Source of the DNA: Pelobates cultripes
Lineage: Eukaryota; Chordata; Amphibia; Anura; Pelobatidae
Direction: 5' to 3'
Assembly: GCA_933207985.1 (NCBI GenBank)
Contig: OW240913.1
Location: forward strand, 265,631,201-265,695,200
Length of the DNA: 64,000 bases
Part shown: piece after piece, positions 1 to 9,684 of the stretch
Layout of the letters: every line of letters starts with the position of its first letter
How positions within the stretch are numbered: the stretch's first letter is position 1
Made by a program: the position numbers and the translations under genes
Notes under the pieces: model-generated
Told to the model about the DNA's origin: nothing
The model's database searches: none
What the model saw: only the letters and a program-made list of their open reading frames with translations

Positions 1-199
1 GACAAATGTAATTATATATGTCAAACAATGGGGACAGGCCTTCATTGCACAGTTTCTCTTGCTCTATAGTGGGAGCTAAACAGACTACAAACTGAAGCCA
101 TTATTGACTCCAGAACAACAGGAGTATTCCTCTATTCATTTGTTGCTGAAAAAAAATAAAATACGATGCATTAAAAAATATTCCTCTGTGTCTCTCCAT

Positions 200-367
200 G
201 TTGTAGATGTCTCTTTCATTCCTTCTGTTGCCATAACTAAGGAGAACGCCCCTTTAAAAGTCCCCACTCAGGATAGGCATTGCAAATTCCTTACTTTTGA
301 TATTTTCCAATCACCTATGTTATTAAACTTGGTATGGATTGTCTCACACTTCACAATCCAACTATAA
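200..367 (+). pseudogene. Ty3/gypsy protease C-terminal remnant
   Basis: The reading frame 104-367 ends with the sequence HCKFLTFDIFQSPM, which matches the end of the gypsy aspartic-protease region just before the linker to RT. The upstream part of the frame (APLKVPTQD) also fits a degraded protease. The catalytic DSG motif is not visible, and the frame stops at 367 before the RT linker. The neighbour 80 bp downstream is the RT start of the same element, which supports the call. It is a dead fragment. Confidence 0.5.
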
Positions 368-448
368 ATTGGTCTCTATTATATAAAGTTTGATTCCTCT
401 TACTGTAAGACAATATGTTTCCCATATACTCAACTATTGCAATAACAA

Positions 449-745
449 GTGAGGCACAGATACCTAAACATTACAAGGAATTTTCTAATGTTTTCAGTAA
501 AACAAGAAGCAGAGAATCTCCCTCTGCATAGGATATATGACTGTCCTATTGACCACATACCAGGCTGTACCATTCATTTTACCCATATTTATCAATTATC
601 CAAGGAAGAACTGCAAGCGCTTAAACAATACTTAGTAGAAAATCTTGATAAAGGTTTTATACAATCATGCTCTTCCCCTGCTGCAGCATGTATATATTTT
701 GTAAGGAAGAAGGACACAACCCTTCTCTTCCTCTTGAAGCCATAA
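449..745 (+). pseudogene. Ty3/gypsy reverse transcriptase N-terminal remnant
   Basis: A 98-codon frame begins with the linker preceding gypsy RT (FSVKQEAENLPLHRIYDC). It runs through PIDHIPG, IYQLSKEELQALKQY, ENLDKGFIQ, SCSSPAAA and FVRKKD. In the family these are the fingers-domain motifs that precede the first catalytic block (LDLR...), where the RT primes and extends the cDNA copy. The frame ends in the KKDG(T)LR motif, so no catalytic aspartate remains. The copy is internally deleted. I am confident of the superfamily but not of the lineage. Confidence 0.75.
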
Positions 746-1095
746 CAATTGTTAATAATGATTTGACTTGACCAATTTGAAGAAATATTCACTTAAGGAC
801 AATTTACAAATCTTCCAGGTTTTCCATAAAAAGTTTCCTGATAAAAAATGCAAGACACCTCCATCATTCCAGTTTGGATATTGAGCCTGGATCTCCACAA
901 AGAATATGAAAACTACTCAACCTTCTAAAAAAAAGTTCTGTGGTTATAGGTCCATATACTATAGGAAAGAAGATTAAGGATGTTACAGTCTGAATCCCTA
1001 TACCAAGTCATCTGTGGTTGCACCCTGATTTCCATGTATCTATGTTAAAAGCACATGTTGAAAATCATTTTACTCAGAGACACTCTGTTCCACCC

Positions 1096-1348
1096 AAGCT
1101 GATTGTGGCGGACCGCCTGGTACCGCGCCTGGGTACCTTCACCAAACGTGCTTCCTAGTTATCACCGAGCCACCATAAGCACTTCCACAGGACACCATAA
1201 GCACTTCCAGCCCCTAGCCACCGCAGCTTGCCTGAGGTTACGTCTCCTCTTCCCACCCTGGACCAGGGTCCTGCATCCAGGTCCCAGTGGTTAGAGCTCT
1301 CCTACAGATTGTATACATGTATGCCTAGCTTGCTTATCTTTATACTTT
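1096..1348. other. Short GC-richer segment, unassigned
   Basis: This stretch between the gypsy remnant and the L1 insertion is GC-richer than its neighbours. It holds a small tandem duplication: the 17-mer CACCATAAGCACTTCCA occurs twice, about 23 bp apart, near 1168-1210. It could be the gypsy element's 3' end or an unrelated repeat. No protein similarity was recognised. Confidence 0.3.
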
Positions 1349-1366
1349 AAAAATTGTGCCACTACT
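1349..1366. repeat. Left target-site duplication of L1 insertion
   Basis: The 18-mer AAAAATTGTGCCACTACT at this position recurs exactly at 3036-3053, directly after the L1 3' end. Its AT-rich start suits L1 endonuclease nicking. Confidence 0.85.
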
Positions 1367-3035
1367 ACCTCCCCTAAAGGTAAAATTTATGGTAATGGAC
1401 TGAATACACATTGGTTCGATATTAGGAACGGAACACGTCAGGGTTGCCCTTTGGCTCATCTGCTGTACGTTCTTTCTATCGAACCTCTTGAAATGTTAAT
1501 CAGAACGTCTGCAAATATTACAGGGATACAAACATGCAAGAGGAAACAAAAAAATAACGTTATTTGCAGACGATATAATATTAACCCTCACTCACCCAGA
1601 AACCTCTATTACTTCGGTAATGAAATGCATAGAGGATTTTAGTTGTCTATCAAACTATAAAATAAATTTACAAAAAACCCAGATAATATATCGAAATTTA
1701 ACTCACTTAAGTTTAAATATAAATATAATTGGGACTTACAAACCATAAATTACTTTGGAACCTTAATACATTTTGATATAGAAACTTGGGTAAATCTAAA
1801 TTATATGAAGCTATTTAAAGCTATTTACATACTTAAGAATTGTCAACTTTCTTAAATCAATCCAGATAACAGATCAGTCTCCTTTGGATACGATCTTGTA
1901 TGGATCGCAGCCTTTAAGATCATCCAAAATCAGACAGATCATTAATAAATCTACCCCAGAAATAAAATAAATACTATCCTAAAATGGGAAGAAGACCTAG
2001 ATTTTACCATCCCTCACCACTTATGGACAGAGTCTATAGACTATCTCAAAAAGTCAGTACATTGTATAAATATCTTAGAAAATTTCTATAAAATAGATGG
2101 TACTTGGTCTCTTCCAGACTATGTAAATTTAAGCCTCAATATACAAATCTTTGTTGAAGATGTAATAGGAAGTGGGAACTCTAAAACATATATGGTGGGA
2201 CTGCTCAAACTTAAATTCGATAAAAGACTTTGAACTACACCTTTCTAAATAATTAGACCTAAAGATATCAGATGTGACTATTGAGAACTTTCTCTTCCAT
2301 ATAAATATTTAAAGGTCTAAGGAAATATGAAAAATACCTAATGATAAACGTACTAATGGCAATAAAGATTTCTATCTCAAGATATTGGAAGAATACAAAT
2401 ATTCTGTCTGTAACAAAAAATTTTGCTCAAATTAACCATCAAGGAGTTATGGAAAAAGTGTTTTTTTAAAAAAACAATAATATTTTGAAGTAAATAAAAT
2501 TTGGTCCAGATGGTTTGAATATTATAACAGGTTTGATCAATCTTGAGCTATCCAACTAGGCACGAAAGGTAAACTTATGGTCACGTCTGGTTCACTCTTG
2601 ATCACTCTTAATTATTTAACACTACTAAACGATATTCTCCTCTCTCCGCCCCCGCAGGGTGCTAGGGGGTACCCCCTCCGCCCTCGACAGTTGGTATGTA
2701 AGGCATATTATACCCATGTTCTGATGCCTATTTTGTATTTTATATGTGTATGATTCTGTGTAGCCTCTATGACAATGAGAAGCATAACAAGAACAACTAT
2801 TACAGTCCCTCCTTGTTATAGGAACTTATATAGCCTACTCTTATTTTAAAGAGTGGCAAATAATAATTTGTGCATTGCCATTATTGTATTTAAATGTAGT
2901 TATTCATGTCATGTAAACATTAATCTATAATGCAAAAAGAAAATGTTTACCAAACTAAGATTCATTACTGTAACATGGACACTTTTGATTGTTATGTTTT
3001 TTATTTGGAAATACAATAAAAAATATTTAAACAGA
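1367..3035 (+). mobile_element. 5'-truncated L1-type LINE with 18-bp TSD
   Basis: An L1-type non-LTR retrotransposon copy starts inside the RT domain and runs to an AATAAA-containing 3' end (CAATAAAAAATATTTAAACAG) with no long poly(A). It is bounded by a perfect 18-bp target-site duplication. From about 1415 to 2560 it carries a frameshifted ORF2 C-terminal half. From about 2560 to 3035 it carries a noncoding 3' UTR with a C-rich patch near 2645-2690. 5' truncation is the usual outcome of target-primed reverse transcription. Confidence 0.85.
1415..2560 (+). pseudogene. L1 ORF2 remnant (late RT domain to C terminus)
   Basis: After frame correction, RT motifs are visible: RNGTRQGCPLA (about 1424-1456), then PLLYVLSIEPLE-like sequence, and LFADDIILT (about 1560-1586) with both catalytic aspartates of the FADD box kept. 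The C-terminal half shows WWDCSN (about 2190-2210), the degraded counterpart of the L1 CCHC/'WECP' region, followed by FELHLSK-like sequence. At least four frameshifts and many stops separate these blocks, for example around 1550, 1640 and 1740-1860. The endonuclease and the first RT blocks are absent because the copy is 5' truncated. It encodes nothing functional. Confidence 0.75.
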
Positions 3036-3053
3036 AAAAATTGTGCCACTACT
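3036..3053. repeat. Right target-site duplication of L1 insertion
   Basis: Exact second copy of the 18-mer at 1349-1366. It directly follows the element's terminal ...AAACAG. Confidence 0.85.
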
Positions 3054-3940
3054 GTGACTTATATTATAATATATTACTTTCATAATATTGCTTGCTTATG
3101 CTGTCGTGGCTTCGTAAGCTCTTCTGTTATCTCAGGCACAACAAAAATAAAGAATTGTAAAAAATAAACAGTAGAGTGAATAAATACCTTTTATATGCAA
3201 TTACAATTCTCAGAATAATTTCCTTAAAAGAATAATCAGAAAAAATTGCATATTTTTAAACAGGATAAAGAATTACTTACATTATGTTGGGGGAAAAAAA
3301 AGTAAAATAATTTTCAGAGGAGCAAGGAATCTTTTATTCTCAATTTATAGTTTTTATTGCAGCGTATCAACATACGTAATACAACATGTAGTTGGCATGT
3401 GTTGCTACATTTTAGGTGCATTACAATATAAGTGGAGACTGTCAACATATACATTTGCCTTATAAACAGAAAGTGCTAACATAAGGCAGTCGTAACAATG
3501 GGGTCAGCTATAAGCTGCACGTATTTTGTATTTATCATCTTAGAATATATGCAGAAAAGAAAACTATTTTTACTTGGAGGAGTGGGGGGTAATAACCTCT
3601 CGTGAGGCCTGTCTGCTGCTCCTAGCATGTTTGCTATTTTATGTTTAAGTAGAGGTTTTGTTCTGCGTTATATATCAGTGAGACATTAACATTAAATAAA
3701 GAAATAATCATAGCTGAAGTATGAACATGAACATAAAAGATAAAGGTGAACCAAGCAATGGTAATTTAATAAAACTGGTAACTTGAGGTCAGGCATGAAA
3801 CGCACAGGTTACGTGACACTAGCCACTCTCAGCAAACCTTCAGGCATCTTCTGAGATGGATGCCTGCGAGCCCTGTAAGTGGCTTGTCTAGGGTAGAATG
3901 GTTTGATTTTCCTGACGTCTCATGTTTGGGTGGGAGTTGC
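3054..3940 (-). other. AT-rich DNA; part is probably the 3' UTR of the minus-strand L1 ORF1 copy
   Basis: No gene is visible here. Read on the minus strand, the part from about 3900 down to 3330 directly follows the L1 ORF1 remnant. It ends in two AATAAA signals (minus strand, about 3335-3362), which would fit a short noncoding tail. ORF2 is not present. The part nearest the L1 insertion (3054-3320) is AT-rich with nothing recognised. Confidence 0.3.
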
Positions 3941-3949
3941 AGGAAGTTG

Positions 3950-4798
3950 CTCCGACATTTGACTTGGAGCAGTCTCTAGTGAAAGACCCAACATCTGAAA
4001 GAATTTCTCTGAGTCGGACATTTGCAGGATATGTATATGTATCCCTCATTTATCACAGAGAGCCTACATCCCAGGCCCCAGCAGTAAGAGACATTGTAAC
4101 TTCTTAATTTCTGGGTCACGGGTCTCATCACGTGTCGCCACGAAACTGCAGACCTAGATAGGTTATTGTAGAAGGATAAATAAGTTCCCTTGAACCGGTA
4201 AGTAGGTGAGGAGCATGTAGCTGTTTTCACCATTTGTTTGTGTCTGATTGTGGAGAAAAAGACCAGTAAATCTTGCGGGGCACCCGCCAGGGTGTTTTGG
4301 GTGCCTTGGGTACCCTGTAGTAGTATTCCATCTGGATTGCTTTGGCTTTAGTTGAGGGAGGAGGGATGTCAGCAGTCACCTCATATAGTGGGATATTTTA
4401 TTTTCATCTACATCCTCGGGAATACCTCTGACACTGAGATTTTTTTACTATTGGAGTCTTCAAATGCAGCCATCTTGCTCTCCAGGTGCATGTTGGTCTG
4501 CTTGCAGTGATTCATGTCTTTCCGAAGATCTGCTAATGTGTCTTGAATGGTGCAATGCGTGGCTTCCACAGCCTGCACCCAGTCTGCTACTAGACCCATA
4601 TCCTCCCTGACCAGGGCTATGCAAGCTGCAGAGAGAGCTTTTAATTACTGAAGGAGGTCTTGGATGTCCACTTTGGTTGCTGGTGTGTGTTTCAGGTCCG
4701 TAGCAGGATCAGCCCGTGTGTGTTCCAGCACCCTAGAGTCTCTCATCTCCTCCATTTCTCCCTGATCCGATGTGGAGTCTGAGACGTCCCTTGCTCAG
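3950..4798 (-). pseudogene. L1 ORF1p-like remnant, minus strand, no ORF2 after it
   Basis: On the minus strand a coiled-coil-like segment (about 4600-4440) runs into an RRM start that reads, after frame correction, NLSVRGIPEDV (about 4440-4400). An ORF1 C-terminal domain follows, with VTQKLRSYNVSYCWG near 4110-4070. This is the order coiled coil, RRM, CTD of L1 ORF1p, the RNA-binding chaperone of the L1 particle. The copy has several frameshifts, and its N-terminus is cut at about 4798, next to the AT-rich edge of the Tc1 copy. No endonuclease or RT sequence follows it, which recalls the ORF1-only element at 33.7-35.8 kb. Confidence 0.65.
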
Positions 4799-5009
4799 CT
4801 ATTTAAATAAGTTTTAATAATGATAAGAATTTTTAAAATAATAAAGTTTTTTAAGTTGTGATAATTGTGTAGGATATCAATCAGCTAGATTTCTTGCTCG
4901 CAGGTGTCTTTTTTACAGGAGCACTTAAAGGGAGTGCTCCTAATCTCAGCTCGTTACCTGTATAAAAGACACCTGTCCACAGAAGCAATCAGATTCCAAA
5001 CTCTCAAGA

Positions 5010-5750
5010 TGTAAGGAATCAGCCCAGAACTACGCAGGAGTATATTGTTAATGATCTCAAGGCAGCTGGGACCAGAGTCATCAAAAAAACAATTGGTAAC
5101 ACACTACACCGTGAAGGAATGAAACCTTGCAGCGCCTGCAAGGTTCCCCTGCTCATGAAAGTACATGTACAGGCCCGTCTGTAGTTTGCAAATGAACATC
5201 TGAATGATGTGTTATGGTCAGATGAGACCAAAATCGAGCTCTTTGGCATCAACTCAACTCGCCATGTTAGGAGAAGGAGGAATGCTGCCTATGATCCCAA
5301 CACCATGCCAACCGTCAAACATGGAGGTGGAAACATTATGCTGGTGTTTTTTTGCTAAGGGGACAGGACAATTACACAGCATCAAAGGGACGATGGACAT
5401 GGCCATGTACCGTCAAATCTTGGGTGAGAACCTCCTTCCCTCTACCAGGGCATTGAAAATGGTCGTGGATGGATATTCCAGCATGTCAATGACCCAAAGC
5501 ACACAACCAAGGCACAAAGGAGTGGCTCAAAAAGAAGCACATTAAGGTCCTGGAGTGGCCTAAAAAATCTGTGGATGGAGCTGAAGGTTCGAGTTGCTAA
5601 ATGTCAGCCTCAAAGCCTTATTGACTTGGAGAGGATCTGCAAAGAGGAGTGGGGCAAAATCCCTCCTGAGATGTGTGCAAACCTGGTGGCCAACTACTAG
5701 AAACGTTTGACCTCTGTAATTGCCAACAAGGGTTTTGCAACCAAGTACTA
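5010..5750 (+). pseudogene. Tc1 transposase pseudogene (DDE, catalytic E deleted)
   Basis: This is the remnant of a DD34E transposase, which cuts and joins transposon ends at TA sites. Readable blocks after frame correction are [11 protein letters not shown] (about 5214-5247), [15 protein letters not shown] (about 5300-5332), KGTGQLH and [19 protein letters not shown] (about 5355-5445), a degraded FQHDNDPKH block (about 5480-5510) and GFATKY at the end (about 5728-5750). The paired-type HTH N-terminus is gone. At about 5562 the text jumps from the EWP codons straight to NLW-like codons, losing the SPDLNPIE block that holds the third catalytic residue. A stop replaces the first codon of KKR near 5698. 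Clearly non-functional. Confidence 0.85.
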
Positions 5751-5884
5751 AGTCGAAGGGGTCAAATACTTATTTCACTCATTGACATGCAAATCAATTT
5801 ATAACTTTTTTGACATGCGTTTTTCTTGATTTTTGTTGTTGTTATTCTGTCTCTTACTGTTAAAATACACCTACCAGTAAAATT

Positions 5885-5956
5885 ATAGAATGATAATTTC
5901 TTGTCAGTGGGCAAACATTCAAAATCAGCAGGGGATCAAATACTTTTTTCCCTGTA
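5885..5956 (+). repeat. Right terminal inverted repeat of the Tc1 copy
   Basis: The segment from ATAGAATGATAATTTC to ACTTTTTTCCCTGTA is the characteristic Tc1 terminal repeat. The matching left repeat is not present in the window. Confidence 0.75.
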
Positions 5957-7330
5957 AGCAAAAGGGAGATGAAATGGATGTTGAACACCCTAACTCCAAT
6001 GGGTCTTAATATAGACGTTGATCTTAAAGTTTTTTTTATAATTGTTATTTATTAATCCCGAGTTCTAACATTTTAAGTATTTGGGACATTTGTTTTTATC
6101 CTTTTATTCTTAAAATATCTTTTTTCATCACTTTTATTTAGTTATGTATTTTTTTTCCTTTTTCAGTGTAGATAGTATTGTATATGGTTACATTTTATTT
6201 ATTGAGTATTCCCATATACATAACTGTAACTTTCTTTTATTTTCACTTTGCCTTATTACCAATATTCACTTCATTTATCATTGGAACATATAATATGGCC
6301 GCCTCCATCACCTAAAAGAAGTTCTGCGCAAATGGACATGAACTTGGACTTTGAATCATGTTGAAGCCATTTATCATTGGAACCGATAATATTGCCACCT
6401 CCATCACCTAATAGGCGTTCTCCTAAAATGGCAATTGCTGGGTAATCAACCCATTGGTTATTCTCCAAAAAAGGACAGAACTGGAGATGCAATAGGACAT
6501 TCTCTAAATCGAATGCTGATGGGAGATTTGTTAAAATTGAATGCTGATTGGAAAACTCAGAAGACACTTATGGGTGGGAATACCATTCACTTCTACAAAT
6601 GGATGGTCGATTGAGATACTGCCAACCCATACTATCAAATAGAGCCCGATATTGCTGGATCCCTAAATAGTCAGTGTAACCAGTATACATGTGTAAACTT
6701 AAAAATGTAAAACATAAGACACAATGATACGTTTTCTCCTTTCTCAATTTAGATATAATGTTGTACACTCGAACTGTTCACCCATACAAGTAAGGGTAAT
6801 TCTATGAAATATTGTTTAACTTTGTGTGCGCTTTCACTTTCTTTAGTATTCCTATATTTAGATGTATTATTGTGAATTTCTCGTGATTGATTTATGGGTG
6901 ATATAGCTGCACCACTTTTATATTTAGCACTTTACCAATATCCTATTTTATTTCTTTTTTTAGAATAAAAATATGACTGTCCCCCCTCAAATTGCAGTGG
7001 AAAGGTATTTAAACTTACCTTTTCTAAGTCACTGTGCCGGTCTTGCTGTAGCTGGACCCGTCTCCATGGCTTAGATAATTAATCTTGATGATATCAGCTA
7101 ATCCAATGCTTTCCCACAGGAAAACATTACATTTAATCTAAGGGACACTAAGGACACAATACAACATGAATGCATTTTTGACATCAATAACATGTTGTGT
7201 TTTCTTGCATGTTCAAATCTTTATAGGATTTGTGTAAAAAAATATATTTTTTAAAGGTTTTGCAGAATGCTGCACCATAAGCCTACCTCTGCTCAGTCAG
7301 TGAAGTTAGTGGCTGAGACCTTCTGCATAC
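5957..7330. other. AT-rich DNA without a gene
   Basis: No coding sequence or element was recognised apart from a short direct repeat at 6273-6418. The stretch 6960-7250 looks like part of the repeat block that continues to 8000, but I could not place its edge. Confidence 0.4.
6273..6418. repeat. Diverged 50-bp direct repeat pair
   Basis: The segment ATTTATCATTGGAAC...CCTCCATCACCTAA at about 6273-6322 recurs at about 6369-6418, 96 bp later, with a few substitutions. The family was not identified. Confidence 0.6.
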
Positions 7331-7334
7331 ATTT

Positions 7335-8000
7335 GACCTATTGCACCCCCCTCCCCCATGATTGGTGGGCAGGGGGCACAAGTGACAATAGGGCGAAGGA
7401 CCTATTGCCCACCCCCTGCCTCCATTCATGAGTAGCGGATTGGGACCCTAAAAGACAATGTGGGGGAAGACACTTGGGTGACAGGTGGGGGCTAAATGTA
7501 AATATAACCGATCCCCCACATGACAACTAGTGGTCCCCAAGTCCCTAGTCACCCTCCCTCAAATAAAATAAAAAAAACCCTACCTACCCCATCACTCTAA
7601 AAATAGTGAGGGGGAAGTAATAAAACTAAATACCTGTAAAAAAAAATCATACATACCAGTAGATGTTTTTTCTAAAAACCTTCTTTTTCCAACCCCAAAA
7701 AAGGCCAAATAAAAATCCATAATTCCTGTTGAACTTATAAAATATAAATAAAAAACAAAAAGAGAGCATCATTTACAACCCCCACCCACCACTCATGGAT
7801 GAGTGCTGGGAGGGAGGGGACAATAGGTGTTCCACCCCCCCACTGTAACTAAGGGCCAACACCCGCTGCTCATGGGTGGGAGCCGTGGAAGAGGCAGTAG
7901 GTCCCCCCCTATTATGAAATAAGGCCCCAACCTGTCATTAATGGGTGGGGGCTGGTGGGGGAACAATAGCTCCCCCCTCTTGTTACTTAGTGCCCCCACT
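7335..8000. repeat. G/C-tract tandem repeat block (about 70-bp imperfect units)
   Basis: Units of roughly 60-75 bp recur several times. Each holds a run of C, a variant of CTCATGGGTGGG and a variant of CAATAGGTCC; they are clearest at 7340-7520 and 7785-8000. Between them, about 7530-7770 is a non-tandem segment homologous to 61860-62110. All reading frames in the block are by-products of the repeat. Confidence 0.6.
7530..7770 (+). repeat. Dispersed repeat, copy 1 (partner at about 61.9 kb)
   Basis: In the same order and orientation as 61880-62060, this segment holds CAAGTCCCTAG, AATAGTGAGGGG, a CCTGTA(A/G)AAAA tract, and a TACCA(T/G)TAGATGT tract followed by a T-rich run. That makes the two places copies of one interspersed family. 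Confidence 0.6.
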
Positions 8001-8079
8001 CTACTCTACTCTAATGCACAAGACGCCTATCCGGTGACAAACAGTAGCCTCCATATAATCTTAAGATCTTAAGGGATCT

Positions 8080-8760
8080 CTCAAGGCAGATCTACGTCAA
8101 ATAGCAGCAGATTTGCGCCACGACATCAAATTGCGGGGAGGCCGCACAAACCAGGTAAAAACTGACAAACTATGTCTTGCACATAATGATCTAGCGGATA
8201 AAATACAACACCTAGAGGAGGAACAAACCAACATGAGACTTAAACTCGCGGACATGGAATATAGAGCCCAGAGAAACAATCTCTGTTTCCGAGGCATTGC
8301 GGATTCAGTGGCCCAGGAGGCCATGCCACAATATTTGAAAGAGCTATGTAAAATCATGGCTCCACACCTGGCTGAAGAGGCCTGGACATTACATAGAGTA
8401 CACCGCCTGCCAAGACCGGCGAGGTTCACAGCGGACACACCGAAAGACACTATTGCTCGTTTCCACTACTATGGATCCAAGGATGAGCTCCTCCAAGCGG
8501 CAAGGAAATCTCTGGTACTACTGGAACCATACCAAGGTGTCTCTATATTTGCAGATCTATCTGCAACCACCATGGCTCGCAGGCGTGAGTTCATGTCACC
8601 AAAATGCTCCGTAATCACAATATATCTTACAGATGGGGATACCCCACCAAGCTACTGGTCTGGTACAAGGGAAAAAGGATGGTCATATTGGAACCTGAAG
8701 TAGGTCTGGCCAAGCTTGCTATGGGACAATCTTCATCACATAAGCCCCCACCAAAGAAGA
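8080..8760 (+). pseudogene. L1 ORF1p (5' truncated, one frameshift)
   Basis: The readable frame holds a coiled coil with heptad-like spacing (NDLADKIQHLEEEQTNMRLK, about 8185-8245). It continues through the RRM start RNNLCFRGI (about 8272-8298) and the C-terminal domain (DTIARFHYYGSKDEL, SIFADLSATTMARRREF, about 8445-8592). Near 8600 the frame shifts and the CTD continues as NISYRWGYPTKLLVWYKGK (about 8613-8672). Known ORF1p trimerises through the coiled coil and coats L1 RNA. The first methionine of the original protein is lost, and the visible frame continues upstream of 8113 without an ATG. Confidence 0.8.
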
Positions 8761-9684
8761 TGAGGCCTGAATGGACTTGCCGCCTCACCAGACAAACAGA
8801 AAACCGTGATTATGGAGTAACCTGCAATAAGAAATCCTCCATATACGCAAGAAATCCTCCATATACACAGAGTATCACTGTCTGTTTCTCATTTAAGTTA
8901 ATGTTTCTTGTCATTCCCATATACCTTGTATTACTAAGCTAATTGTCTTCATGGACATACTAACTGTAACAGGGTTATTCCTAAATTCCATGACAATGGA
9001 ACCTTATGGTCTATGGGCTACCCATGCCTGTTACCTACACGCACCAGGGTGATGGAAAAACAAAAACAAAAAGCAATTCGTACATGTGGCCCACAATAAT
9101 AATTTTCTAAAATAGCGTCGGCAAAGACCATAAGTGTAACTGCCACAGATTCACTGATTCAGTCACCACTATCACAACCCTTTGGTTCTTATATGTACAA
9201 GTAATGGGAAAGTTATATACCATGTGGATAAGTTTAGAAATGTAATTTTGCTAACATCAGTTGTATATATGTTTATGTCGCTCACTGTTGTTACAACATA
9301 GTATAATGAGGCCGTAGGTATACACTTAGGGCTGCACATTGGTGGGTCACCTACCACCCCCCTCAACCGAACCATGTGTGGTGCTTCCCGCACTCCACAC
9401 TCAGGTCGCAATCTTTGCAGGACATGCAAAGGTGTAATTTACATTTGTTACTTTTTATATAGCTTTGTTTATTTAGTTCCCCTACCTTCTCTCCCCATCC
9501 TTCACCTGAACGCAAGACCACATTCACAGACCAAGTCTTGAACACCGTAGAGACGACTTACACACAGTATCTGAGTATTCTGCCAGCGAGATCTGCAAAT
9601 GGTACAAAACTGGGGTTTCCACTGTTTTCCCAACGCAACACAAACCTTATAGCACACATCTATGGTATCTCTTATGACACCCTC

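Larger units (their letters stand above)
100..1095 (+). mobile_element. Ty3/gypsy retrotransposon remnant (pol, internally deleted)
   Basis: Three pieces of a gypsy polyprotein lie in the expected order on the plus strand. They are a protease tail (about 200-367), the start of reverse transcriptase (449-745) and an integrase C-terminal end (about 1028-1095, reading FHVSMLKAHVEN-like after frame correction). The catalytic RT core, RNase H and most of integrase are missing between about 745 and 1028, so this is an internally deleted, frameshifted copy. No LTR was recognised on either side. The segment between 745 and 1028 is AT-rich and only patchily readable as protein. Assignment rests on motif recognition by eye. 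Confidence 0.7.
4870..5956 (+). mobile_element. Tc1/mariner (Tc1-type) transposon, decayed
   Basis: This is a Tc1-family DNA transposon on the plus strand. Its right end GGGGATCAAATACTTTTT...CCCTGTA matches the widespread vertebrate Tc1 inverted repeat. The left inverted repeat is missing: the copy begins in the 5' flank of the transposase gene (the AAAGACACCTGTCCACAGAAGC region near 4964-4990). Before it, 4799-4870 is AT-rich filler. The N-terminal DNA-binding half of the transposase has been deleted at about 5009. Confidence 0.9.
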
